Assembly: GCF_027595165.1 (NCBI RefSeq)
Contig: NZ_CP097291.1
Location: forward strand, 3,162,001 to 3,226,000
Length of the DNA stretch: 64,000 bases
Reading direction: 5' to 3'
DNA from: Providencia sp. PROV188
GTDB lineage: Bacteria > Pseudomonadota > Gammaproteobacteria > Enterobacterales > Enterobacteriaceae
In this document: positions 19,442-29,837 of the stretch, piece after piece
Layout: each line of letters starts with the position of its first letter
Position numbering within the stretch: position 1 is the first letter of the stretch
Translations under genes and position numbers: made by a program
Notes under the pieces: generated by a model
What the model saw: only the letters and a program-made list of their open reading frames with translations
What the model was told of the DNA's origin: nothing
The model's database searches: none

Positions 19442-20467
19442 CTAACAAATTCGAGGTAATGGCTCGCTATGCGGCAGATCTAACAGTCGGGAAGCGCCAA
19501 AAATGCCCACCAGCTTCACCTGTTTATTCTCTGTCACACAACCAATGGTTTTGGCATTAACGCCTAATGGATGTTGACGCAATACGGCTAAAACTTGCTG
19601 TTCCGCATCGGGTTTCACCACAATCACTAATTTGCCTTCGTTGGCAAAATTAAGGGGTTCTAAACCTAATAACTCGCACACGCCACGAACGGCGGAAGAA
19701 ACGGGTAAATCCCCTTCATTGATGGAAATACCGCAACCACTGGCTTGCGCAAATTCATGCAAAATAGCATTTACACCACCACGAGTGGCATCACGCAGAG
19801 CACGCACACCATCAATATCACGCAAAGGCTCAATAATCGGGGTTAAAACCGCGCAATCACTACTAAGCTGACCTTCCAGGCCTAACTGTTCACGCAAGTT
19901 TAAAATGGTCGCACCATGATCGCCCAGTGTTCCACTGACAATCACTTTATCCCCCGCTTGAATTTGCTGCGCACCCCAATGAATTTCGGTTGGGATCACG
20001 CCAATGCCCGCAGTATTGATAAACACTTTATCCGCCGCGCCACGCTGTACAACCTTGGTATCTCCCGTCACGATCTGCACTCCCGCCGCTTTAGCGGTTG
20101 CCGCCATGGATTCCACAATGGTTTGCAAATCTGACAGTGGCAGACCTTCTTCAAGGATAAAACCACAAGAGAGGTATTTGGGAACAGCGCCGCTAACCGC
20201 CACGTCATTCACCGTGCCGCAAACTGCCAGTTTCCCTATATTGCCGCCCGGGAAAAAAATAGGGTCAATCACATAGCTATCGGTACTGAATGCTAAACGG
20301 TTACCTAATGCGGTCATTTCCGCGAGAGAAAGGCGTGCTTGGTCTTCGCGTTCATCGAGAGCTTGGTTAGCAAAAGCCTGTAAAAACAGCTGTTCAATCA
20401 GCTGCTGCATGGCTAAGCCCCCACTACCATGAGCCATAGTGACCACGTTTTTAGAATCCGAGCTCAT
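19442..20467 (-). CDS. hypE: Hydrogenase maturation protein HypE
   Basis: HypE dehydrates the carbamoyl group placed on its C-terminal cysteine by HypF to thiocyanate, the source of the cyanide ligands of the NiFe active site. The 341-residue protein starts near MAHGSGGLAMQQLIEQLF, has the ATP-binding AIR-synthase-like segments (FSTDSYVIDPIFFPGGNIGK; TRGGVNAILHEFA), and ends exactly in PRIC, with the acceptor cysteine last. It begins 1 nt from the hypD stop, as the last hyp gene of hypBCDE. Confidence 0.95.
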   Translation of the reverse strand: MSSDSKNVVTMAHGSGGLAMQQLIEQLFLQAFANQALDEREDQARLSLAEMTALGNRLAFSTDSYVIDPIFFPGGNIGKLAVCGTVNDVAVSGAVPKYLSCGFILEEGLPLSDLQTIVESMAATAKAAGVQIVTGDTKVVQRGAADKVFINTAGIGVIPTEIHWGAQQIQAGDKVIVSGTLGDHGATILNLREQLGLEGQLSSDCAVLTPIIEPLRDIDGVRALRDATRGGVNAILHEFAQASGCGISINEGDLPVSSAVRGVCELLGLEPLNFANEGKLVIVVKPDAEQQVLAVLRQHPLGVNAKTIGCVTENKQVKLVGIFGASRLLDLPHSEPLPRIC

Positions 20468-20468
20468 T

Positions 20469-21581
20469 TTACGCCTCCCGACGATATTGGTAATACGCGG
20501 CGCAGGCTCCTTCAGAAGAGACCATCAACGCGCCAAATGCCGTTTGTGGTGTACAGCGTTGCCCAAACAGCGGGCATTCATTTGGTTTACAGCGCCCCGT
20601 GAGCACATCACCACAACGTGCTTGAGGGTCATCCGACACTTGATGAGGCTGGATATTAAAACGCAGCTCTGCATCAAAGGTTTGGTAATCAAGAGTTAAC
20701 TGCACACCTGAACCTGCAATTTCCCCCAATCCACGCCACTCACTGGTGGCTTTCAATTCAAACACATCGTTCAAGGCTTTTAGCGCTAACAGATTGCCTT
20801 CATCCGCCACAATGCGCTTATATTGGTTTTCCACCTCACAGCGACCATCCGCAATTTGATCCACCAACATAGCAAGAGATTGCAAAATATCGAGAGGCTC
20901 AAACCCAGTGACCACCAGCGGTTTATGGAATTCTTGGGTAATAAATTGATAAGGATGAGCGCCAATCACCATACTGACGTGCCCCGGCGCAAGGAAGCCA
21001 TCAATTCGCACATCAGGCTGTTCAAGCAGGCTACGAAGGGTTGGGATAATGGTGATATGTTGGCAAAATACCGAAAAGTTTTTCACTTGGCGCAGACGCG
21101 CTTGTTGTAGTGTCAGCGCGGTACTCGGCATGGTGGTTTCAAATCCCAGTCCGAAAAATACGATTTCACGCTCAGGGTTTTGCTGAGCAAGATTTAATGC
21201 ATCTAAGGGTGAATAAACAATACGCACATCTGCGCCACGGCGTTTCGCATCCAGCAAAGAGCCATTTTTACCCGGCACACGCATCGCATCGCCATAGGTG
21301 CAGAAAATCACTTCAGGACGTTCAGCAATTTCAATGCAGCCATCAATTCGTCCCATCGGCAGTACACAGACTGGGCAACCCGGTCCGTGCACAAATTCAA
21401 TTTCAGGAGGAAGAAGCTGGTCAATACCAAATTTGAAGATGGCGTGGGTGTGACCACCACACACTTCCATTAACTGTAATGGGCGCTGCTTGGCTCTTGG
21501 GATATCCGCAATACGCTTGCGGATATGCGCCAATAAGGCTTTTGCCAAGGCAGGGTCGCGAAACTCATCGACGTACTGCAT
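20469..21581 (-). CDS. hypD: Hydrogenase maturation protein HypD
   Basis: HypD is an iron-sulfur scaffold that, with HypC, assembles Fe(CN)2CO. The 370-residue protein shows the family signatures [34 protein letters not shown] and [14 protein letters not shown]. Its C-terminal cysteine cluster ([20 protein letters not shown], then RCTPQTAFG) would bind the 4Fe-4S centre. Its start overlaps the end of hypC by 17 nt. Confidence 0.95.
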   Translation of the reverse strand: MQYVDEFRDPALAKALLAHIRKRIADIPRAKQRPLQLMEVCGGHTHAIFKFGIDQLLPPEIEFVHGPGCPVCVLPMGRIDGCIEIAERPEVIFCTYGDAMRVPGKNGSLLDAKRRGADVRIVYSPLDALNLAQQNPEREIVFFGLGFETTMPSTALTLQQARLRQVKNFSVFCQHITIIPTLRSLLEQPDVRIDGFLAPGHVSMVIGAHPYQFITQEFHKPLVVTGFEPLDILQSLAMLVDQIADGRCEVENQYKRIVADEGNLLALKALNDVFELKATSEWRGLGEIAGSGVQLTLDYQTFDAELRFNIQPHQVSDDPQARCGDVLTGRCKPNECPLFGQRCTPQTAFGALMVSSEGACAAYYQYRREA

Positions 21582-21861
21582 CTGTTGCTCCCGAATTTAG
21601 CCCTGTAAAGTCTCCCACTTCATGGTCTAACTGGCTCATTGCCGTTAGCGCATCAAGGGTGGCTTGAGCCTCTTCTTCGTTAATCACACTCATCGCAAAG
21701 CCAACGTGTACCAAGACCCATTGACCTAGCAGGTCCGCGGTGTCCCCTTCACAAATCAGCCCAATGTTCACATCGCGTTTTACTCCACAGACGTCAACTT
21801 GCGCTAATTGGTGGACATCTTCGCCCACCGCGACGATTTTGCCCGGAATTCCTAAGCACAT
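21565..21861 (-). CDS. hypC: Hydrogenase assembly chaperone HypC
   Basis: HypC/HybG chaperones carry the Fe(CN)2CO unit from HypD to the large-subunit precursor. The invariant N-terminus [10 protein letters not shown] fixes the start at 21861, although the frame extends nine codons further upstream. The protein is 98 residues, a little longer than usual, with a polar tail ending DAVRR. It overlaps hypB by 10 nt and hypD by 17 nt. Since no hybG is present in the hyb operon, this single HypC probably serves hydrogenase-2. Confidence 0.93.
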   Translation of the reverse strand: MCLGIPGKIVAVGEDVHQLAQVDVCGVKRDVNIGLICEGDTADLLGQWVLVHVGFAMSVINEEEAQATLDALTAMSQLDHEVGDFTGLNSGATDAVRR

Positions 21862-22964
21862 AGTTGAGTCTCCAACCATGCTAACCAAGCATCCATCCCT
21901 TCACCGCTAGTGGCAGAGACTTTGATCACTTGGATATTCGGATTCACCCGTTTTGCATTGGCAATACAAGCGTCTACATCAAAATGCAGGTACGGCAGTA
22001 AGTCGATTTTATTAAGGATCATAATGTCTGACGCCGCAAACATATGCGGGTATTTCAAAGGCTTGTCTTCACCTTCCGTGACAGACAGCACCGCAACTTT
22101 ATGACGTTCACCCAAATCAAAACTCGCTGGGCAGACTAAGTTCCCAACGTTTTCAATAAATAGCAGGCTGTTCTCATCCAAACCTAAACGGTCAACCGCA
22201 TCATGCACCATTTGTGCATCTAAATGGCAACCTTTGCCTGTGTTCACTTGAATCGCCGGCACGCCCGTTTCACGAATACGCTGAGCATCATTGGTAGTCT
22301 GTTGATCCCCTTCAATCACCGCGCAGTTCAATTTGTCACGCAGACGCAACAGGGTTTCAGTCAGTAAGGTGGTTTTACCGGAGCCAGGGCTTGAAACGAG
22401 GTTCAATGCCAAAATATTTTTTGCCGCAAAATCTTCGCGATTGTGCTCGGCTAGATGGTTGTTTTTATCCAGAACATCCATCTCAATTTGTAGCATGCGT
22501 TTTTGGCTAATGCCCGGCGCATGAGTTCCCGCTTCACCTTGTCCATAATCGAGGTCATGGTGATCACCTGCGGGGGCAAAAGTGGATTCCGCTTCATGAC
22601 GATGATCATGATCATGGGAATGCGGATGCTCGTGCTTATGTTTATGCTTATGTTTTTCAATCTTCACGCCACAGGTTTCGGGCTCAGATTGATAGTAGTG
22701 GTTCACATCACCTTGATGATAATAATGATGATGAATAATCACCGTTTTACCACTATGTTCTGCTGCATGAGAGTGGTCATGGTGATGATGGTCGTGGTCA
22801 TGATGATCATGGTCATGTCCATGAGAATGGTGATCATGGTGATGATCATGGTCATGAGGGTGATGGTGATCATGTCCATGGTGGTGGTCATGATCATGGT
22901 GATGTTGGTGCTCATCACCTTCAATTCTGCGCTCTCCCGAAGCACAGCCACAAGTACTACACAT
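21852..22964 (-). CDS. hypB: Nickel-storing GTPase HypB with very long His-rich domain
   Basis: HypB inserts nickel into the hydrogenase large subunit with HypA, using GTP. The N-terminus has the high-affinity Ni motif CxxCGC (MCSTCGC). About 50 histidines follow between residues 19 and 150, in HDHHH and HKHKH runs, comparable with nickel-storing HypB (nickelin) proteins and longer than in E. coli. The GTPase domain follows: P-loop [11 protein letters not shown] near 191-201, [28 protein letters not shown] and [12 protein letters not shown] 126-bp gap separates it from hypA, which may hold a separate promoter as in E. coli hypBCDE. The DNA of the His region is a low-complexity CATGAT-like repeat. 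Confidence 0.95.
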   Translation of the reverse strand: MCSTCGCASGERRIEGDEHQHHHDHDHHHGHDHHHPHDHDHHHDHHSHGHDHDHHDHDHHHHDHSHAAEHSGKTVIIHHHYYHQGDVNHYYQSEPETCGVKIEKHKHKHKHEHPHSHDHDHRHEAESTFAPAGDHHDLDYGQGEAGTHAPGISQKRMLQIEMDVLDKNNHLAEHNREDFAAKNILALNLVSSPGSGKTTLLTETLLRLRDKLNCAVIEGDQQTTNDAQRIRETGVPAIQVNTGKGCHLDAQMVHDAVDRLGLDENSLLFIENVGNLVCPASFDLGERHKVAVLSVTEGEDKPLKYPHMFAASDIMILNKIDLLPYLHFDVDACIANAKRVNPNIQVIKVSATSGEGMDAWLAWLETQLCA

Positions 22965-23090
22965 AATGATTACTCCATAAGTGAGTGATGAAGTTAGCTT
23001 AGTGCAACATCAGAAAAATAGGTTGATTCACCGCAAGGTCAATTCACAATTTTCGCTCTAAATCACACAAAAGGTTCTTAGATCAAAAAT

Positions 23091-23432
23091 CTATTCGATT
23101 TCTAATTCTTTGATTCGCAGGCTGTCACCGTTCTCAACTTTGAGGTTAAAACCGTGACATTTAGGGCAAGCGGCGTCGTGAGTGTGGACATCAACACTTT
23201 CACTACAATCCCAACACCATGCTTGAGCAGGACGATACAGGATGTGCAATTGACTACCGTATGCCACGGTTCCGCGGCACGCGATATCAAAACAAAAACG
23301 AAGGGCGCTCTCTTCAATACAAGAGAGCGCACCAATTTCCAACCAAACGCCGGTCACCTTTTTCACCTGATGCTGTCTAGCTTGCTGTTCAATGATCTCA
23401 ACAGCACTTTGGCATAAAGAGACTTCATGCAT
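23091..23432 (-). CDS. hypA: Hydrogenase nickel incorporation protein HypA/HybF
   Basis: A 113-residue zinc protein that delivers nickel to the large subunit. It begins MHEVSLCQSAVEII, with the Ni-binding His2, and has the zinc site CWDC...CPKC near residues 73-95. It is coupled to hybE (ATG of hypA overlapping the hybE stop). By position it corresponds to E. coli hybF, the last-but-one gene of the hyb operon. Confidence 0.93.
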   Translation of the reverse strand: MHEVSLCQSAVEIIEQQARQHQVKKVTGVWLEIGALSCIEESALRFCFDIACRGTVAYGSQLHILYRPAQAWCWDCSESVDVHTHDAACPKCHGFNLKVENGDSLRIKELEIE

Positions 23433-23932
23433 TATTGGTCTCCCAGATAACGAGCGAACACAGCGCGACGTTCCGGCGATTTAGGGACATTAGGATCCGT
23501 CACAGGTAAAGAGAGCAACATCCGCGCGCAGTCATCAGCCAGATGTTCACCCTGCGTTGCAGTTAGCTTTCTGTCTAATGGCGACATTAATGAACACGCC
23601 AAATATTGAGTTAGCCCTTCCAGTTCCCCAACGGTGTATGTCATTTCGCCGTAAGGGAGAATCAAACCAAGTTTCTCCCCAACAACACGATGCTCCCAAT
23701 ATTGGTCAGGACCCGGCAGGATGATCGCACTCAACATCCAAGGGGTGATAACCGCCCCTACCCATTGATTTTCAAATAACGAAAATGCACTGGCATAGAT
23801 GTCCATTGTCGGATGCAAGAAGGACAAATCATGCATCGATTGCTGAGCGACTCGTTCAAAAGCAGCCTGAACCAGAGGCTGTGGGTTTTGAGAGTAACCT
23901 TGGATTTCTTTTGGCATGGATTCACTAGGCAT
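23432..23932 (-). CDS. hybE: Hydrogenase-2 assembly chaperone HybE
   Basis: HybE is a HupJ/HyaE-HybE group chaperone specific to the hydrogenase-2 Tat-borne subunits and is thought to hold back export until cofactor insertion. The 166-residue protein carries the family pattern GAVITPWMLSAIILPGPDQY and LPYGEMTYTVGELEGL. It overlaps hybD by 8 nt and abuts hypA. AAGAGAG upstream supports the first ATG; an ATG five codons later is an alternative. Confidence 0.9.
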   Translation of the reverse strand: MPSESMPKEIQGYSQNPQPLVQAAFERVAQQSMHDLSFLHPTMDIYASAFSLFENQWVGAVITPWMLSAIILPGPDQYWEHRVVGEKLGLILPYGEMTYTVGELEGLTQYLACSLMSPLDRKLTATQGEHLADDCARMLLSLPVTDPNVPKSPERRAVFARYLGDQ

Positions 23933-24419
23933 GGAGACTCTCTTCTTTTGCGATAATCTCTAACCCTTCACTGCGTAGCACTTCAATCACTTTTTGCAGT
24001 GCAGGCTCTAATGCGGCTTGCCCCGTTTCTGTTAAACCAATTGCTGGTTCTAACGACTCAGGCACAATCCCCACCAGTGTCAGACGCTTCGGAAATTCAT
24101 CGGTTAGGTGCAGCGCCGATAACACATCGGAAAGCCCTAACTGATGGGGTGAGATTTTACGGGTAAACAGCGCGGGTACTTCAGCATCGCGCAGTACCAA
24201 AATGCTACCGGGCTGCTGACTCGACAGCACCACATCCGCAATAATCAAATGGTCACGATCCGCCATAGCGCCAATCAGCTCCATGCCTGCCGTTCCACCA
24301 TCCAATACCTCAACACATTCTGGTAAGTGATAACGCTCTTCGAGTGCTTCAACAATGCGCACACCGATGCCTTCATCACTCAGCAAAATATTGCCAACAC
24401 CTAAGACTAATATACGCAT
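23925..24419 (-). CDS. hybD: Hydrogenase-2 maturation endopeptidase HybD
   Basis: HybD removes the C-terminal peptide of HybC once nickel is inserted. The start MRILVLGVGNILLSDEGIG, with metal-sensing Glu16, fits family M52. Asp62 and His92 supply the other nickel-recognition residues. I chose the ATG at 24419, which overlaps the hybC stop by one base (TAATG), rather than the longer frame starting at 24488, because of this family N-terminus. The protein is 164 residues, as in E. coli. Confidence 0.93.
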   Translation of the reverse strand: MRILVLGVGNILLSDEGIGVRIVEALEERYHLPECVEVLDGGTAGMELIGAMADRDHLIIADVVLSSQQPGSILVLRDAEVPALFTRKISPHQLGLSDVLSALHLTDEFPKRLTLVGIVPESLEPAIGLTETGQAALEPALQKVIEVLRSEGLEIIAKEESLHA

Positions 24420-26122
24420 TACAGCACCTTCACCTTGGTCACTTCGGAGCCTTCTGTATCGACGATATGCACCGCACAAGACATGCATGGGTCGAAGGAG
24501 TGGATCGTTCTGACGACTTCCAATGGTTTAGATGGGTCAGCCACCGTAGTTCCGACTAGCGCTTGCTCATAAGGACCTGGTTCATCATTGAAATTACGTG
24601 GACCCGAGTTCCATGTAGATGGAACAACCGCTTGATAGTTTTCAATTTTACCGTCTTTTACCACCACCCAGTGGGATAACAGACCACGAGGCACTTCACC
24701 AAAACCAACCCCTTTGATCACCGTATCTTGTGGGAAGTTTGGTTTGATAAAGGTGGTGTGATCGCCTTTACCGATATTATCCACCAGAGCTTGCCATTGA
24801 ATAGACAAGGTTTCGTTTAATACGCAGCAACGAACTGTACGACCAATAATGCGACCTAATGTTGATTCGAGCTGGTCTTTAGTGATCGTGTTGCCTGTTA
24901 AGGTTTGGTATAAACCGACGACATCGTTAAAGTGTTTTTCAGTTGGCTCATGTTTCGCTGCCAGTTTGCACAGCAAGTCAGCCAATGGACCCACTTCCAC
25001 GGTTTTGTCGTAGAAGGTTGGTGCTTTAACCCAAGAGTATTTACCGTCATCTTCCCAGCCAGTGTAGTCAGGAATAGTGGTGCCTTCCCAAGGGGCTTGC
25101 GGCTCGTTATCTTTGTACCATGCGTGCTTGCTGCTCTCTTTAATACCGTTAATCAGGTATTCATCAGTGTGGCTAGTGATTGGGCGATAAGTACTGAAAT
25201 CCCCATTTTCCAGATAACCACCCGGTAACAAGAAGCTGCCATTTTTGTTGTCCATTGGCATTTCAGGTACACACATATAATGTTTGGCACCTTTACCCAT
25301 TTCTAACCATTCTGGATAACCCGATGCGATCACTGCCGCGTCGATTTTGTACACTTGCTCGATAAAATCCCCTAAACGGTCAATAAAGGATTTCACGTAC
25401 ATTAAGCGCTCAAGGTTAAGTACACCAAGACCATCAAGGTTGATTGGGTTAGCAACACCGCCCACCGCTAAGTTTTGAATATGCGGTGTTTTACCGCCCA
25501 GCAGTGCCACGATACGGTTGGCATCACGCTGACATTCCAGCGCTTGCAGGTAGTGAGCCACCGCAATTAAGTTCACTTCTGGCGACAATTTCATCGCAGG
25601 GTGACCCCAATAGCCGTTAGCGAAAATACCTAACTGACCGCTGGCGACTAAATCTTTGATTTTGTTTTGAACACGGGTGAACTCTTCAGGGCTGTTTAAC
25701 GACCATGTAGAGACCCCTTTAAGCATATTCGCCGCTTTGGTTGGGTCAGCTTTTAATGCAGAAGTAATGTCTACCCAGTCCAGCGCAGATAACTGATAAA
25801 AATGCACAATATGGTCTTGGATAGTATGCGCAGCCAAAATCATATTACGGATATATTGCGCGTTAACAGGCACTTCAAGATTCAGTGCGCTTTCAATCGT
25901 ACGCACAGAAATAATTCCGTGAACTGTGGTACAAACCCCACAAATACGCTGCATGATCATCCATGCATCGCGGGCATCTTTCCCTTTTACAATCTCTTCC
26001 ATACCACGCCACATGGTGCCGGATGCCCACGCTTTAGTGACTTTTCCATCTTCGATTTCGCAATCAATGCGTAAGTGACCTTCGATACGAGTTACCGGGT
26101 CGATAGTTATACGTTGGCTCAT
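24419..26122 (-). CDS. hybC: Hydrogenase-2 large subunit HybC
   Basis: This is the catalytic NiFe subunit, which oxidises H2 at the periplasmic side. The two cysteine pairs binding Ni-Fe are clear: RICGVCTTVH (C61, C64) and DPCMSCAVH (C546, C549). The protein ends 15 residues after the final His, the peptide HybD would remove. It has no signal peptide and would travel with HybO by the Tat route. The start [20 protein letters not shown] is the family N-terminus. It overlaps hybB by 4 nt and hybD by 1 nt. At 567 residues it equals E. coli HybC. Confidence 0.97.
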   Translation of the reverse strand: MSQRITIDPVTRIEGHLRIDCEIEDGKVTKAWASGTMWRGMEEIVKGKDARDAWMIMQRICGVCTTVHGIISVRTIESALNLEVPVNAQYIRNMILAAHTIQDHIVHFYQLSALDWVDITSALKADPTKAANMLKGVSTWSLNSPEEFTRVQNKIKDLVASGQLGIFANGYWGHPAMKLSPEVNLIAVAHYLQALECQRDANRIVALLGGKTPHIQNLAVGGVANPINLDGLGVLNLERLMYVKSFIDRLGDFIEQVYKIDAAVIASGYPEWLEMGKGAKHYMCVPEMPMDNKNGSFLLPGGYLENGDFSTYRPITSHTDEYLINGIKESSKHAWYKDNEPQAPWEGTTIPDYTGWEDDGKYSWVKAPTFYDKTVEVGPLADLLCKLAAKHEPTEKHFNDVVGLYQTLTGNTITKDQLESTLGRIIGRTVRCCVLNETLSIQWQALVDNIGKGDHTTFIKPNFPQDTVIKGVGFGEVPRGLLSHWVVVKDGKIENYQAVVPSTWNSGPRNFNDEPGPYEQALVGTTVADPSKPLEVVRTIHSFDPCMSCAVHIVDTEGSEVTKVKVL

Positions 26123-27306
26123 GCTTTACCTCGGGCCTGAGAAGGACTTGAATTAGATTTTTTTATTGCTGGAATAATCGGTAATAGGCGAACTAACAAG
26201 ATGTATGCGCACACCTCGATGGCCACAAAACCGATGGAAATTAATATCTCTTCTGCGGTTGGGAAATAGTCATATCCACCGCCAGGATTGAAGGCGATCA
26301 GTGAGTAGCTCATACGCCATAGCGCAGAACCCAGTAACATGCTTAATCCACTGATATATAACCATCTTGAGTCAGTACGCAGGGATGGCATACGGAAGAT
26401 AATCAGCGGGATCACCATTAATGCAGTCTCAATCCAGAACATCATGGCGTAGAAATCCATCGCCATCACATAGTGCATCTTGCCGCGGTAAATCAGTTCA
26501 CCGAAACGGCAAACCAAAAACAGCACTAAGAACACTTGAAGGATATTGGTTAACTTAACAAACAGAGGTCGTTCATCAGCCCCTTGCCCTTTTAACGCTG
26601 ACTGCAATAAAGAGCCTTCAAAAATCACAATGGAGAAACCCATAATAAAGGCGGTCAGTAGCGATAATAACGGCAACATTTCATAGCTTTGCCAAATCGG
26701 ATGAACCTTGTGCCCTGCGGCAATCATCAGTGAACCCATAGAAGATTGGTGCATCATTGGCAGTAACGCGCCCAATGCGATGATGAAAAACATCACTTTA
26801 TTCAGGCGTTTTAATGACACTTTCCAATTAAAGCGTTCACAAATTGCAGGGGCAAACTCCAGCGCCATGACACCGATGTAGATAGTCATACACACTGCGG
26901 TTTCAAACAGCACAGAGTTGGTATTAAAGTACCCTGGAATATAGAAATAAGGCAGGTTCCAGTAGCGACCCACGTCGATAGTGATAGATAAACCACCGAG
27001 AGAGTAACCAAATAGACTCGCCAACAGTGCAGGACGTACTAACGGGTGATATTCACCGCGGTTAAAGACATACACTGCCCACGCTAACGCCCATCCACCA
27101 CAGGCAAAACCGGTACCAATCAGTAAGTCGAAGGCAATCCAGATCCCCCATGGGTATCCGCCGTTCAGGTCAGAGACTGAACCCAGACCAAACACCAAAC
27201 GTTTTACAATCAAAATCAGGCACAGGATGACAAACGGTCCGAAGACAATCACTGGCCAACTGACTAAACGCCCACCTAGCGGCTGTTCTTTATCATGCGT
27301 TGCCAT
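26119..27306 (-). CDS. hybB: Hydrogenase-2 membrane subunit HybB (NrfD family)
   Basis: HybB is the polytopic quinone-reactive subunit that passes electrons from HybA to menaquinone and can couple to proton movement. I count about ten hydrophobic segments in 395 residues, with the NrfD-family pattern [20 protein letters not shown]. The frame extends 31 codons further upstream, but that part is the hybA tail read in another frame; [14 protein letters not shown] at 27306 is the family start. The 14-nt overlap with hybA suggests translational coupling. Confidence 0.93.
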   Translation of the reverse strand: MATHDKEQPLGGRLVSWPVIVFGPFVILCLILIVKRLVFGLGSVSDLNGGYPWGIWIAFDLLIGTGFACGGWALAWAVYVFNRGEYHPLVRPALLASLFGYSLGGLSITIDVGRYWNLPYFYIPGYFNTNSVLFETAVCMTIYIGVMALEFAPAICERFNWKVSLKRLNKVMFFIIALGALLPMMHQSSMGSLMIAAGHKVHPIWQSYEMLPLLSLLTAFIMGFSIVIFEGSLLQSALKGQGADERPLFVKLTNILQVFLVLFLVCRFGELIYRGKMHYVMAMDFYAMMFWIETALMVIPLIIFRMPSLRTDSRWLYISGLSMLLGSALWRMSYSLIAFNPGGGYDYFPTAEEILISIGFVAIEVCAYILLVRLLPIIPAIKKSNSSPSQARGKA

Positions 27307-28348
27307 TAGAGTCGTCCCCCTTGTCCTTAGGATTTTGGTCGTCATGATTTTGGTCGTCATGCGTTTTATTGCCATGAGACTTGTCGTCATGAGAATCATG
27401 ATTCTTGGTATTGCGATACACTAAGAAACTCAGTCCCGCTAATGCCGCGAGAGGCAGAACCATGCCTTTATACAAGGTGTGCTGAACATTTTCAGAGCGT
27501 GCACCGGTTGCCAGTTCATCTAGCTCTGGCAGTCCCAGATTTTGATATGGCACACCAGAAAGCACCATGACCTGAGTACCACCGCCTTCCAATTCACCGT
27601 AAATATGCTGTTGGTATTTCGGTGCTGGCATCACGTTCGGGTCATTGTGATGGACAGTTTGGCGAGGGAAGCCATACTCTTCACCCGCTTTCAGCGATAA
27701 ACGTTTTTTCGCTTCGGCGAGAAGCTCTTCACGGGTACCAAAAATCACCGCACCTGTTGGGCACACTTCAACACAACCAGGTAAACCGCCTTTATCTAAG
27801 CGTTCTACGCCTTTTTGGTTACACAGTTCACATTTATGGATGGCACCAAATTTGTCGTCATAAGCATATTTAGGGATGTTGAATGGACAACCCACCATGC
27901 AATAACGGCAACCCGTACAGATATCAGGGTCGTAATGCACGATGCCTGTTTTCGGATCTTTGGTGAGCGCAGAAACAGGGCAAACAGAGACGCAGTTAGG
28001 ATCAACGCAGTGCATACACTGTTTTTTAATGTAGGCGTAGCCATCTTTTTCCTGATCTTTATGCAAGCCTGAGCCATCGCTCCACACTTGAATCACGTTG
28101 TTGGTGTATGGCGTCAGTTTGTCATTGTTTGACCATGTTTGAGGACCAACAGGGTTGCGCTCAGGATGGTTAATATCCTGACACTTGGTGACGCACGCCT
28201 GGCACCCAACACAGAGTGTCGAGTCATACAACATGCCCAACGCATTTGGAATTGGCGGCCTATTTTCCGCTCCCGCCAAGCTCGGCGAAGTGGTGCTTGC
28301 AAGCAGCGCTCCCCCAGCTGAGAGCTTAAGGAAATTTCGTCTATCCAC
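27293..28348 (-). CDS. hybA: Hydrogenase-2 iron-sulfur subunit HybA with His/Asp-rich tail
   Basis: HybA is a periplasmic 4Fe-4S ferredoxin-like protein linking HybO to HybB. It has a Tat signal ([15 protein letters not shown]), four cysteine clusters ([56 protein letters not shown]) and a C-terminal membrane anchor (~293-311). After the anchor comes an unusual 38-residue hydrophilic tail rich in His, Asp, Asn and Lys ([11 protein letters not shown]), partly a tandem duplication. Most of the tail is coded upstream of the hybB start; only its last codons overlap hybB. Confidence 0.94.
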   Translation of the reverse strand: MDRRNFLKLSAGGALLASTTSPSLAGAENRPPIPNALGMLYDSTLCVGCQACVTKCQDINHPERNPVGPQTWSNNDKLTPYTNNVIQVWSDGSGLHKDQEKDGYAYIKKQCMHCVDPNCVSVCPVSALTKDPKTGIVHYDPDICTGCRYCMVGCPFNIPKYAYDDKFGAIHKCELCNQKGVERLDKGGLPGCVEVCPTGAVIFGTREELLAEAKKRLSLKAGEEYGFPRQTVHHNDPNVMPAPKYQQHIYGELEGGGTQVMVLSGVPYQNLGLPELDELATGARSENVQHTLYKGMVLPLAALAGLSFLVYRNTKNHDSHDDKSHGNKTHDDQNHDDQNPKDKGDDSNGNA

Positions 28349-28350
28349 GG

Positions 28351-29469
28351 TTATTCTCCCCGTGAGTTGGTATCATTTTGACGTTTTTGACGCCCTAACT
28401 CACGTACAGCCATCACACTGACACCTGCCACCAGACCGACTACACCACCGATTAAGCCCACGGCAGTTGCAGAAACTTGTCCACCTTCTTTGTTATTCAA
28501 ATCCGGTTTTTCGGAACGTGGTGTTTGGTTTTCCACATTCGCTAATTGGTGGATACCTTTGTGGAAGCCCACATTTTCTTCGTTACAGCCGTAGCATGGA
28601 TGCCCGATTGCCACTGGCCACACGCCGCCAACGTCGCAAAATTGTAGGGTTGAACAGTTGCCGTAAGTTTCTGGCCCTTTACAGCCTAAATGGTATAAAC
28701 ACCAACCTTCACGGTGACCAGCATCGCCGAACTCTTTTGCGAAGCGCCCCGCATCAAAGTGTGGACGGCGTTCACAGTGTTCATGAATTAATCGACCGTA
28801 CGCGAACATTGGACGATTTTTGCTATCCAACGCTGGTGGACGGTTATAGGTGATCAGGTGGGCAACTGTTGCTAAGAAGTTATGTGGGTTTGGCGGGCAA
28901 CCCGGAATGTTGATAACGGTTTTATCTTTGATAACTTCATTTAAGCCAACCGCGCCTGTTGGGTTATCCCCAGCTGCCGCAACCCCGCCCCAAGAAGCGC
29001 AAGAACCGATAGCAATAATCGCAGCCGCGCCTTCAGCTGCCATGCGGATATGCTCAACGATAGGTTTTCCTGCCACCATGCAGTAAATGCCATCATCTTT
29101 CAGTGGAATCGAACCATCGACCACTAAAACATACTTACCTTTATATTTTTCAATAGCATTGTGCTTGTTCTCTTCAACCTGCTCACCAAAAGCCGCAGAG
29201 AGAACTTCGTGATATTCGAGAGAAATGGTATCGAGAATTAAATTTTCGAGGGTTGGGTGAGTCGCACACAGCAACGATTCTGTGCATCCTGTACACTCTT
29301 GAGCACCAATCCAAATGACGGGTGGACGTTCTGGATCACTCACCGCATCAGCCATTTGAGCGGCGGCTTTTCCACTTAACCCCATTGTCGCAGCAAGCGC
29401 TGTACACAACTTCATAAAGTCACGGCGATTAATGCCATGGGGAGAAAGAATAGAGTTATCTCCTGCCAT
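28351..29469 (-). CDS. hybO: Hydrogenase-2 small subunit HybO
   Basis: The electron-transfer small subunit carrying three Fe-S clusters. It begins with a Tat signal ([17 protein letters not shown]), has proximal-cluster motifs ([26 protein letters not shown]), medial/distal motifs ([36 protein letters not shown]), and a C-terminal hydrophobic anchor ([19 protein letters not shown]). At 372 residues it equals E. coli HybO. It is the first gene of hybOABCDE-hypA, preceded by a 619-bp control region. Confidence 0.96.
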   Translation of the reverse strand: MAGDNSILSPHGINRRDFMKLCTALAATMGLSGKAAAQMADAVSDPERPPVIWIGAQECTGCTESLLCATHPTLENLILDTISLEYHEVLSAAFGEQVEENKHNAIEKYKGKYVLVVDGSIPLKDDGIYCMVAGKPIVEHIRMAAEGAAAIIAIGSCASWGGVAAAGDNPTGAVGLNEVIKDKTVINIPGCPPNPHNFLATVAHLITYNRPPALDSKNRPMFAYGRLIHEHCERRPHFDAGRFAKEFGDAGHREGWCLYHLGCKGPETYGNCSTLQFCDVGGVWPVAIGHPCYGCNEENVGFHKGIHQLANVENQTPRSEKPDLNNKEGGQVSATAVGLIGGVVGLVAGVSVMAVRELGRQKRQNDTNSRGE

Positions 29470-29702
29470 TTCTATTTCCTATTATGAGTGGCTTAGAGCC
29501 TATTTATTAGGCTATTTTTCTTTACGATTTTGCATTCAAAAAATAAATAAAATCCGCCACATATTAGAAATATGCATAGGAATTTAGGTATTATTTGTAT
29601 TCAAAATCGCTTCACCAATTACACCTAATAAGCTGAGGCCTTATTAGAATTACCTGATGTGTAAATATAAATGAGATCCTAGTCCTACCGCTTTTTAATC
29701 AC

Positions 29703-29716
29703 TTGATCTTCATCAA
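29703..29716. promoter_or_regulatory. FNR-type binding site in the hyb control region
   Basis: TTGATCTTCATCAA matches the FNR consensus TTGAT-N4-ATCAA at every position. It lies 234 bp upstream of the hybO start. Anaerobic activation of hyb is known in E. coli. The rest of 29470-30088 is very A+T-rich and, apart from a possible 28-codon ORF, shows no gene. Confidence 0.7.
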
Positions 29717-29837
29717 GAGCCAATAAGAAATTTGGTCTTTTTTAAATTTATGATAGAAAAATCGATTCAGCGACGAGTTAAAAGATTATTTAACTTTTCA
29801 TACTGATTTCAATTTGTTTAAAAAAATAGGAGATAAA

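Noticed and set aside
22739-22930. CATGAT-type short repeats as a CRISPR or satellite array
   Set aside because: They are in-frame His/Asp codons of hypB without spacers or constant repeat length.
22503-22988. Long Met/Val-rich plus-strand frame opposite hypB
   Set aside because: It is the antisense of the CAT/GAT-rich histidine codons of hypB; composition is an artefact and there is no ribosome site.
22965-23090. FNR site for hypBCDE in the hypA-hypB gap
   Set aside because: Only half-sites (TTGAT, ATCAA) at wrong spacing are present.
27306-27399. Upstream extension of hybB (31 codons, Met/Thr/Lys-rich)
   Set aside because: It is the hybA His/Asp tail read in another frame; HybB homologues begin at MATHDKEQ.
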